Below are positions 25,911 to 32,084 of a stretch of 48,161 bases of DNA, one piece after another. Within the stretch, counting starts at the first letter, position 1, and each line of letters begins with the position of its first letter. The stretch spans positions 1 to 48,161 of the forward strand of contig JAGBEA010000018.1 of assembly GCA_017937195.1 (NCBI GenBank), read 5' to 3'. Under the pieces are notes generated by a model. The model searched no databases. It was not told the origin of the DNA and saw nothing but the letters and a program-made list of their open reading frames with translations. This stretch comes from Oscillospiraceae bacterium. GTDB lineage: Bacteria; Bacillota; Clostridia; Oscillospirales; Oscillospiraceae. The position numbers and the translations under genes are program-made.

Positions 25911-26798
25911 ATGTATGATATGTCAGCGCTTTATGAAGCAAAAAGCGTGCAGGATGCGGTCCGCCTTCGTTTAGAACATCCCGAAGCGCAAATCATTGCC
26001 GGCGGCACCGATGTGTTGGTGCAGATGCGCGAAGGAAAGCGTGCAGGCAAATCGCTGATCAGCATCCAGAAGGTCAACGAAATGCGCGGTATTTCCATCG
26101 ACGAGGAGGAAAATATCCGCATCGGAAGCTTAACCACCTTTACCCATATCACCAATGATCCCATCATCCAGCAGTATATCAATGTGTTGGGTGAGGCGGT
26201 GGATATGGTGGGCGGTCCGCAGATCCGCAACGCAGGCACCATCGGCGGCAACACCTGCAACGGTGTCACCTCCGCAGACTCAGCCTCTACATTGCACGCT
26301 TGGGAGGCCATCGTGGAGATTACCGGCAAAAACGGCGTGCGCCGTATCCCCATCAAGGAATTCTACATCAAGGCAGGCACAGTGGATCTGCGTGTTGAAG
26401 ACGGCGAGATCCAGACCGCTATTCTGATCCCCAAAGCCTCTTATGAGAACACTTGGGGACACTACATCAAATATGCTATGCGCAACGCTATGGATATTGC
26501 CACGCTGGGCACCTCCGTCAACGCACGGCTGTCGGCAGACAAGAAGACCTTTGAGCGTGTCCGCATCGCTTTTGGTGTGGCAGGTCCCGTTCCGATGCGC
26601 GCATTGAACGCAGAAGCATTTATCAACGGCAAGGACGTCACGCTGGAGAATATTGAGGCTTTCGGTCGCGCCGTTCTGCAGGATATCAATCCCCGTGATT
26701 CGTGGCGTGCCAGCAAGGCATTCCGCCAGCACATCGCTGCGGAAAGCGCCAAACGCTGCCTGATTGAATCTGTGAAACTGGCAGGAGGTGAGCTGTAA
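25911..26798 (+). CDS. xdhB: Xanthine dehydrogenase FAD-binding subunit
   Basis: FAD subunit of 295 residues that moves electrons from the iron-sulfur centres to NAD(P) or another acceptor. FAD-binding motifs are AGGTDVLV (about 31-38) and the GGPQIRNAGTIGGNTCN stretch (about 101-117) typical of the PCMH-type fold, followed by a CO-dehydrogenase-flavoprotein-like C-terminal domain. AAAGGAGG precedes the start 17 bases after xdhA. The stop overlaps the xdhC start (TAATG). It is the only FAD subunit in the window and could also serve the fused enzyme upstream. Confidence 0.93.
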   Translation: MYDMSALYEAKSVQDAVRLRLEHPEAQIIAGGTDVLVQMREGKRAGKSLISIQKVNEMRGISIDEEENIRIGSLTTFTHITNDPIIQQYINVLGEAVDMVGGPQIRNAGTIGGNTCNGVTSADSASTLHAWEAIVEITGKNGVRRIPIKEFYIKAGTVDLRVEDGEIQTAILIPKASYENTWGHYIKYAMRNAMDIATLGTSVNARLSADKKTFERVRIAFGVAGPVPMRALNAEAFINGKDVTLENIEAFGRAVLQDINPRDSWRASKAFRQHIAAESAKRCLIESVKLAGGEL

Positions 26799-27310
26799 TG
26801 GCAAAGAATCAATATCAGCTCGTGACTTGCTGGATCAACGGCAGGGAAGTGGAGCAGATGGTAGATGTCCGCGCTTCGCTGACCGATATGCTCCGTGGAG
26901 ACTTCCACCTGACCAGCGTGAAGAAAGGCTGCGAAGTAGGCGAATGCGGTGCTTGCAATGTGCTGATCGACGGCGAGTGCTTCAACTCTTGCCTGTATCT
27001 GGCTGTCTGGGCAGAAGGAAAGCACATCACCACGCTGGAGGGTCTGACCGGACCTAACGGCGAGCTCAGCGATATCCAGCAGGCCTTCATCGATGAGACC
27101 GCTATCCAGTGCGGTTTCTGCACCCCCGGCTTTATTATGACGGCCGTGGAGATTTTGAACCGCAATCGGCTCTACAGCGATGAGGAGCTGCGCAAGCTGC
27201 TTTCCGGTCACCTCTGCCGCTGCACCGGTTATGAGAATATTTTCCGCGCTGTCAAAAAGACGATGCTGCGCCGCCTTGGGATGTTGGATGATCCCTTTCT
27301 GAACACATAA
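26798..27310 (+). CDS. xdhC: Xanthine dehydrogenase 2Fe-2S subunit
   Basis: Iron-sulfur subunit of 170 residues with two [2Fe-2S] clusters. The plant-ferredoxin-type N-terminal domain uses Cys45, Cys50, Cys53 and Cys65; the helical domain uses Cys105, Cys108, Cys140 and Cys142 (CGFC and CRCTGY). It shares one base with the xdhB stop and is preceded by AGGAGGTG within xdhB. A terminator follows. The name follows the Mo/FAD/FeS subunit scheme; it is not the XdhC-type insertase. Confidence 0.94.
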   Translation: MAKNQYQLVTCWINGREVEQMVDVRASLTDMLRGDFHLTSVKKGCEVGECGACNVLIDGECFNSCLYLAVWAEGKHITTLEGLTGPNGELSDIQQAFIDETAIQCGFCTPGFIMTAVEILNRNRLYSDEELRKLLSGHLCRCTGYENIFRAVKKTMLRRLGMLDDPFLNT

Positions 27311-27313
27311 CAA

Positions 27314-27348
27314 AAAGGCGATGGGCATATCCCCATCGCCTTTCTTTT
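27314..27348. terminator. Bidirectional terminator between xdhC and the lipoprotein gene
   Basis: A 12-base perfect stem AAAGGCGATGGG / CCCATCGCCTTT with a six-base loop; T-rich on both sides (CTTTTATT on plus, TTTTTG on minus). Confidence 0.9.
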
Positions 27349-27634
27349 ATTCGTGAAACATAATGGCAAACGCTTTGCCGTTTTCGCCATACAGAACAAC
27401 CATCTCGCGCTGCTCTGTCAGCCGCCACACATCGCCGCAGTTACCATCCATCGTTCGTTCCGGCATTCCCCAAACGGAAAGCAGCGCGTCGCGGTCGTAC
27501 TGCAGCACGATTTCCTTGATCGTGCTATCCGGCAGGGGAGCGAGTGCGCCTAATGTAGGCAGTGTGCTTGCGCTTTTCCCGCAGCCGGTCAACAGAAAAA
27601 TCAGCAAAAATAAGGTAATTAAGAGCCGTTTCAT
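27347..27634 (-). CDS. Small putative lipoprotein
   Basis: A 95-residue protein with a classic lipoprotein signal: a basic start MKRLL, a hydrophobic run, and a lipobox LLTGC with Cys at about 17, so it is probably anchored to the outer face of the membrane. The mature part contains KEIVLQYDRDALLSVWGMPE and a WRL...VVLY strand pattern vaguely like the small BamE/SmpA fold, but I do not assign it. It starts at 27634 with a four-base overlap (ATGA) with the ModE-like regulator, so the two are translated together. The position inside a molybdenum locus suggests a link to molybdate or purine uptake; this is only context. Confidence 0.72.
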   Translation of the reverse strand: MKRLLITLFLLIFLLTGCGKSASTLPTLGALAPLPDSTIKEIVLQYDRDALLSVWGMPERTMDGNCGDVWRLTEQREMVVLYGENGKAFAIMFHE

Positions 27635-27990
27635 TTGCTGTTGCCCATCCATTTTTCAAATTTTTCTTCAAACAACTTGTCGCCGTATGCCTTTATTTCG
27701 GCGCAAAATCCGTCATATGCCGCCAGCAGCTGCACCGCCTCATCGGTCAGCACAGCACCGCCGCCGCCTTTACCGCCCGTCACAGAGTGGAGCAGCGGTA
27801 TACCCAGCTCTTCTTCGGCGCGGCGCAGGATCTTCCACGCTTTGGAGTAGGCCATATCCATCTCCATCGCCGCAGCGCGCAGCGAATGAAGCCGCTGAAC
27901 TCGGTGCAGCAGCTGCGCAATGCCCGGCCCGAAGCATTTCTCTTCGGTATACAGGCGGATGGTTAAGTTGTAAGTCATATTCTTTTCCAT
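27631..27990 (-). CDS. ModE-like winged-helix molybdate regulator (DNA-binding domain only)
   Basis: A 119-residue protein with the LysR-type helix-turn-helix of the ModE N-terminal domain: LHRVQRLHSLRAAAMEMDMAYSKAWKIL followed by the G-G-K-G-G-G-G-A.LT wing. The molybdate-binding TOBE/MopI domains of full-length ModE are absent, so ligand sensing, if any, must differ. The promoter -10 ends only seven bases before the ATG at 27990, so the message would be leaderless, or else start at the second ATG (27978) with a very short leader. It probably controls the divergent yqeB-selD and neighbouring Mo hydroxylase genes. Confidence 0.82.
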   Translation of the reverse strand: MEKNMTYNLTIRLYTEEKCFGPGIAQLLHRVQRLHSLRAAAMEMDMAYSKAWKILRRAEEELGIPLLHSVTGGKGGGGAVLTDEAVQLLAAYDGFCAEIKAYGDKLFEEKFEKWMGNSK

Positions 27991-27996
27991 ACAACG

Positions 27997-28025
27997 ATTA
28001 TACCGCGTCCCGCTTTTTCCGTCAA
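27997..28025 (-). promoter_or_regulatory. Promoter of the ModE-like gene
   Basis: Minus-strand TTGACG, a 17-base spacer, and a perfect TATAAT (28002-27997). The predicted start of transcription falls at or within a base or two of the ATG at 27990. Confidence 0.82.
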
Positions 28026-28034
28026 CGGCAGGGA

Positions 28035-28063
28035 TTGACGATTTTTTTCAATAGTGTTATTCT
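28035..28063 (+). promoter_or_regulatory. Promoter of yqeB-selD
   Basis: TTGACG (28035-28040), a 17-base spacer, and TATTCT (28058-28063). Its -35 faces the -35 of the ModE-like gene nine bases away, forming a CGTCAA-N9-TTGACG dyad that could serve as a shared operator. Confidence 0.8.
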
Positions 28064-28089
28064 TTTCAAAAGAGAACGGAGGTGTTCTT

Positions 28090-28887
28090 ATGCGTGTTTT
28101 GATACGCGGTGCCGGCGATATTGCCACCGGTATTGCGCTGCGCCTGCACCGTGCAGGGTTTCAAATCGTGATGACAGATATTGAAAAGCCCACTGCGATC
28201 CGGCGCACTGTCTGCTTTTCGCAGGCCATTGTCTGCGGAAAAACCACTGTGGAGGATGTGCAGGCGATTCTTGCAGGCTCTGCCGCTGATGCAACTGCGA
28301 TCTGGGCAGCAAAAGCGATCCCGGTACTGATCGATCCCAATGCCGACAGCATTAAGGTCCTCCGTCCGGACGCTGTGGTGGATGCCATTCTTGCCAAGCG
28401 TAATCTTGGCACAACCATATATGATGCTCCCATCGTTATAGGCATCGGTCCCGGCTTTACGGCAGGGGAGGACTGCCACGCCGTTGTGGAGACGATGCGC
28501 GGACACACGCTGGGTCGTGCCATTTATAACGGCGCCGCGCTGGAAAACACCGCTATCCCCGGTCTCATCGGCGGTTATGCCGGTGAGCGGGTGCTGCGCG
28601 CACCGGCTGACGGTGTATTCCATCAGCTGCTGGAGATCGGCACGCAGGTCAAGGCCGGCGATGTAGCCGCTACTGTCAACGGTGAACCGATGATCTGCAC
28701 CATCGACGGCGTTCTGCGCGGTATTCTGGCAGACGGCGTCCAAGTGCACAAGGGAATGAAGTCCGGTGATGTAGATCCTCGGTGTAAAGCTGAATACTGT
28801 TACACCGCTTCTGATAAGGCGCTTTCTGTCGGTGGCGGTGTGTTGGAAGCAATTCTGTGCCTGCAGAATCAAAGGAAAGGAAACTGA
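28090..28887 (+). CDS. yqeB: Selenium-dependent molybdenum hydroxylase maturation protein YqeB
   Basis: A 265-residue protein of the YqeB/EF2563 family, found only with selenium-dependent molybdenum hydroxylases and distantly related to XdhC-type insertases. A Rossmann nucleotide-binding start GAGDIATGIALRLHRAG (7-23) is visible, with a second conserved part GIGPGFTAGEDCHAVVET in the middle. The ATG at 28090 follows GGAGGTG. selD follows after one base. It probably inserts or modifies the terminal chalcogen on the Mo cofactor before transfer to the apo-enzyme. Confidence 0.92.
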   Translation: MRVLIRGAGDIATGIALRLHRAGFQIVMTDIEKPTAIRRTVCFSQAIVCGKTTVEDVQAILAGSAADATAIWAAKAIPVLIDPNADSIKVLRPDAVVDAILAKRNLGTTIYDAPIVIGIGPGFTAGEDCHAVVETMRGHTLGRAIYNGAALENTAIPGLIGGYAGERVLRAPADGVFHQLLEIGTQVKAGDVAATVNGEPMICTIDGVLRGILADGVQVHKGMKSGDVDPRCKAEYCYTASDKALSVGGGVLEAILCLQNQRKGN

Positions 28888-28888
28888 T

Positions 28889-29926
28889 ATGGAAGAAATC
28901 GTAAAGCTGACAAAGCTCTCCAAATGCGCCGGCTGCGGCGCAAAGGTTGGTGCCGGTACGCTGGCGCAGCTTTTGGAGGGGATCCGTGTCCATCACGATC
29001 CCAATCTGCTGGTCGGGTTCGATAAGAGCGACGATGCATCGGTATATAAAGTATCCGATGACCTCGCCTTGGTGCAGACGGTGGACTTTTTCCCGCCCAT
29101 CGCCGACGATCCCTATATTTTCGGCCAGATCGCAGCCACAAACGCGCTTTCCGATGTATATGCTATGGGTGGTACGCCCAAACTGGCATTGAATATTATG
29201 TGTGTGCCGGAAACAATGGCAGGGGAGACCGTCCACGAGATCCTGCGGGGCGGCTATGACAAAGTCTATGAAGCAGGCGCACTCATTACCGGCGGTCACA
29301 GTATTTTTGATGATGAGCCGAAATACGGTCTTGCCGTTACCGGTTTTGTTCATCCCGACAAGATTTTGACCAACAGCGGCGCCAAAGTAGGTGACGTGCT
29401 GATCCTGACGAAACCCATCGGCATCGGCGTGCTGACCTCCGGTATGAAGGCGGATCTCTGCGAGCCGGAGACCTGCGCCTACGCCTATCAACTGATGACT
29501 ACGCTGAACAAGAACGCCCGTGACGCAATGGTCAAGTACCGCGTACACGCCTGCACTGATGTGACCGGCTTCAGCCTGCTGGGTCACGGTCTGGAAATGG
29601 CGCAGGGAAGTGAGGCTGCGCTGGAACTGCAGGTGGATGCGATCTCCCTGATCCCCGAAGCGCTGGAGCTGGCGCGAATGGGCGTTCTGCCTGCAGGAAT
29701 GTACCGCAATCGCACCTTCGCCGAAAAGCACGTGGACGCAGGAACCACAGAGCTGGCTGTGCAGGATCTGCTGTTCGATCCCCAGACCTCCGGCGGGCTT
29801 TTGATCGCTGTGGATCCTGCTGACGCCGAGGCGCTGATGAACGATCTGCGCGATACGGTTCCTTGTGCGCAGCAAATTGGAAAGGTAATCGATTATACGG
29901 GCGGTGCAAGAGTGTATTTGCGATAA
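28889..29926 (+). CDS. selD: Selenophosphate synthase (selenide, water dikinase)
   Basis: Makes selenophosphate from selenide and ATP, the activated selenium donor. The 345-residue protein has the N-terminal active-site segment KCAGCGAK, where Cys16 and Lys19 match Cys17 and Lys20 of the E. coli enzyme; the second cysteine of the E. coli GCGCK motif is Ala here. PurM-like ATP-binding segments follow: DDASVY, DFFPPI, GQIAATNALSDVYAMGG, CTDVTGFSLLGH and LFDPQTSGGLL. It starts after AAAGGAAA one base behind yqeB. No selA, selB or selC lies nearby, so the labile-selenium cofactor is the evident user here. Confidence 0.96.
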   Translation: MEEIVKLTKLSKCAGCGAKVGAGTLAQLLEGIRVHHDPNLLVGFDKSDDASVYKVSDDLALVQTVDFFPPIADDPYIFGQIAATNALSDVYAMGGTPKLALNIMCVPETMAGETVHEILRGGYDKVYEAGALITGGHSIFDDEPKYGLAVTGFVHPDKILTNSGAKVGDVLILTKPIGIGVLTSGMKADLCEPETCAYAYQLMTTLNKNARDAMVKYRVHACTDVTGFSLLGHGLEMAQGSEAALELQVDAISLIPEALELARMGVLPAGMYRNRTFAEKHVDAGTTELAVQDLLFDPQTSGGLLIAVDPADAEALMNDLRDTVPCAQQIGKVIDYTGGARVYLR

Positions 29927-29941
29927 TCCGCACATATCGCA
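29919..29941 (+). terminator. Weak hairpin at the end of selD
   Basis: TGCGATA pairs with TATCGCA across a nine-base loop over the selD stop codon, followed by CATTTCTTT. A weak terminator at best. Confidence 0.4.
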
Positions 29942-30028
29942 CATTTCTTTGGGTATAATTTCTTATTATCGTGCAAAATAGTTCTTTTGAAAATGTTAAA
30001 AAAAAGACTATCATTTGTTCCAAATGTA

Positions 30029-30037
30029 TGGTATAAT
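30029..30037 (+). promoter_or_regulatory. Extended -10 promoter of pckA
   Basis: TGGTATAAT is an extended -10 element (TG, one base, TATAAT). No good -35 is present, but a stretch of eight A at about 29998-30005 lies upstream, like an UP element. The pckA start is 61 bases downstream. Confidence 0.6.
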
Positions 30038-30097
30038 CAAAGCCGTTAAGAAAACAATAAATTAGAAAGACTATTTTTCATAGGAGGAATCTATAAA

Positions 30098-31663
30098 ATG
30101 GAAACTTACGGACTGGAAAAGCTGGGTATCATCAACGCTTCTGCGGTGTATCGCAACCTGACCCCCGCACAGCTGACCGAGCACGCTCTGCGTCGCGGTG
30201 AGGGCACGCTGTCCAACACCGGCGCTCTGGTGGTCAAGACCGGCAAGTACACCGGCCGCAGCGCCAACGATAAGTTCATCGTTGACACCCCCGCTGTCCA
30301 CGACGAGATCGCATGGGGCAAGGTAAACCGTCCCATCGAGAAGGAAAAGTATGAGGCTATCAAGGCCAAGGTCATCGCTTACCTGCAGGGTAAGGAAGTG
30401 TTTATCTTCGACGGTTTTGCAGGCGCTGACCCCAAGTATATGAAGGGCTTCCGCATCATCAACGAGCTGGCCAGCCAGAATCTGTTCATCCATCAGCTGC
30501 TGCGCCGTCCTACTGCTGAGCAGCTGGAAGGCTTCGAGGCTGACTACACCATCATCGCTGCTCCCGGTTTCAAGTGCATCCCCGAGGTCGATGGCACTCG
30601 CAGCGAGGCTGCCATTCTGGTGGACTACGAAGAGAAGATGGTCGTGATCTGCGGCTCTCAGTACGCCGGCGAGATCAAGAAGTCTGTGTTCTCCGTTATG
30701 AACTACGTCCTGCCCAAGATGGGCGTGTTCCCCATGCACTGCTCCGCCAACATCGGCAAGGATGGCGACGCTGCTGTGTTCTTCGGTCTGTCCGGCACCG
30801 GCAAGACCACTCTGTCCGCTGACCCCAATCGCGCTCTGATCGGCGACGACGAGCACGGCTGGGCTGACGACTCCGTGTTCAACTTCGAGGGCGGCTGCTA
30901 TGCTAAGTGCATCAACCTGTCCGCTGAGAAGGAGCCCGATATCTACAATGCCATCAAGTTCGGTTCTCTGGTTGAGAACGTTGTGATGGATCCCGAGACC
31001 CGCGAGTTTGACTTCGATGACGATTCTCTGGCTGAGAACTCCCGCGTGGGCTATCCCATCGAGTATATTAACAACGCTGAGCTGTCCGGTATGTCCACCA
31101 GCGTGCCCAAGACCGTTATCTTCCTGACCGCTGATGCTTACGGCGTTCTGCCTCCCATCTCCAAGCTGGATAAGAACCAGGCTATGTACTACTTCGTTTC
31201 CGGCTTCACCTCCAAGCTGGCCGGTACCGAGATCGGCATCACCTCTCCCGTTCCCACCTTCTCCACCTGCTTCGGCGAGCCCTTCCTGCCTCTGGATCCT
31301 TCCGTCTATGCAGCAATGCTGGCTGACAAGGTCGAGAAGTCCGGCGCCAACGTCTATCTGGTCAACACCGGCTGGAACGGCACCGGTAAGCGCACCAAGC
31401 TGGCTTACACCCGCGCAATGGTCACCGCTGCTCTGAACGGCGATCTGGAGAAGGGCGAGTTCGTCACCGATCCTTACTTCGGCGTGGCTGTCCCCACCAG
31501 CGTGGAAGGCGTTCCCGCTGAGCTGCTGATCCCCGAGAACACTTGGGAAGACAAGGCCGCTTATGAGGCAAAGGCTAAGGAACTGGCCAAGAGCTTCGTG
31601 GAGAACTTCAAGAAGTACACCCACATGAGCGAAGAGGTCGTCAACGCCGGCCCCAAGGCATAA
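30098..31663 (+). CDS. pckA: Phosphoenolpyruvate carboxykinase (ATP)
   Basis: Interconverts oxaloacetate plus ATP with phosphoenolpyruvate, CO2 and ADP. The 521-residue protein carries GLSGTGKTTLSAD (230-242), the kinase-1a P-loop, the metal-binding GDDEHGW, and the R-S-A-N-D-K-F substrate site near residue 50. The length is normal for the ATP type. Codon use is strongly biased (CGC/CGT, AAG, GCT), suggesting high expression, as expected in an anaerobe using the reaction either for gluconeogenesis or in the carboxylating direction. TAGGAGG precedes the start, and a strong terminator shows a single-gene unit. Confidence 0.98.
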   Translation: METYGLEKLGIINASAVYRNLTPAQLTEHALRRGEGTLSNTGALVVKTGKYTGRSANDKFIVDTPAVHDEIAWGKVNRPIEKEKYEAIKAKVIAYLQGKEVFIFDGFAGADPKYMKGFRIINELASQNLFIHQLLRRPTAEQLEGFEADYTIIAAPGFKCIPEVDGTRSEAAILVDYEEKMVVICGSQYAGEIKKSVFSVMNYVLPKMGVFPMHCSANIGKDGDAAVFFGLSGTGKTTLSADPNRALIGDDEHGWADDSVFNFEGGCYAKCINLSAEKEPDIYNAIKFGSLVENVVMDPETREFDFDDDSLAENSRVGYPIEYINNAELSGMSTSVPKTVIFLTADAYGVLPPISKLDKNQAMYYFVSGFTSKLAGTEIGITSPVPTFSTCFGEPFLPLDPSVYAAMLADKVEKSGANVYLVNTGWNGTGKRTKLAYTRAMVTAALNGDLEKGEFVTDPYFGVAVPTSVEGVPAELLIPENTWEDKAAYEAKAKELAKSFVENFKKYTHMSEEVVNAGPKA

Positions 31664-31678
31664 GCAAACCTAACCACA

Positions 31679-31713
31679 ACAGAGCCGGAAGTGATCTTCC
31701 GGCTCTGTCCTTT
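31679..31713 (+). terminator. pckA terminator
   Basis: A 13-base perfect stem ACAGAGCCGGAAG / CTTCCGGCTCTGT with a four-base loop and CCTTTTATC following. Confidence 0.9.
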
Positions 31714-31742
31714 TATCGTCCCGATAGGGAGGAGGCTATATT

Positions 31743-32048
31743 ATGTTTGAGATCCGTGTTGTTGTAGACGAGGTAGATTATCATAAGCTGGCAGACTTCC
31801 TGCTGCCGATCATCGCCGACAGCCTTGAGGCGAAGGGCGGTGTTCTGTCGATCCTCGCCAAAAACCGCAACAGTTTGTCCGTTTTCGTCAAGCAGACGCT
31901 GGACTCTATGTCGCAGGAGAAGAAAAACGAGTTCCTTCTGCAGCTGTTTTCGGAAAAGAAGGGGCTTGCGCTCACAAAGATCAACGAGAAAGCCGCAAAA
32001 GAGAATCTGGGCGTCAAACTACTGGATATCAATGTCAAACAGATATGA
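31743..32048 (+). CDS. Hypothetical 101-residue protein
   Basis: A small soluble protein I do not recognise. It begins with a beta-strand pattern FEIRVVVDEVDY, has a predicted amphipathic helix LADFLLPIIADSLE, a charged middle rich in Lys and Glu (MSQEKKNEFLLQLFSEKKG), and ends KLLDINVKQI. There is no signal peptide or membrane segment. An excellent ribosome binding site (GGGAGGAGG) and flanking terminators make it a real single gene. The promoter is unclear; it may depend on read-through from pckA. Confidence 0.78.
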   Translation: MFEIRVVVDEVDYHKLADFLLPIIADSLEAKGGVLSILAKNRNSLSVFVKQTLDSMSQEKKNEFLLQLFSEKKGLALTKINEKAAKENLGVKLLDINVKQI

Positions 32049-32078
32049 AAAAGCAGCCTGCATTAGCAGGCTGCTTTT
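32049..32078. terminator. Bidirectional terminator between the orphan gene and the fusion gene
   Basis: A perfect 13-base stem AAAAGCAGCCTGC / GCAGGCTGCTTTT with loop ATTA serves both convergent genes. Confidence 0.92.
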
Positions 32079-32084
32079 ACTGTT

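Noticed and set aside
28889..29926. In-frame selenocysteine in SelD
   Set aside because: The position equivalent to the catalytic Sec/Cys is an ordinary TGC cysteine codon, with no in-frame TGA.
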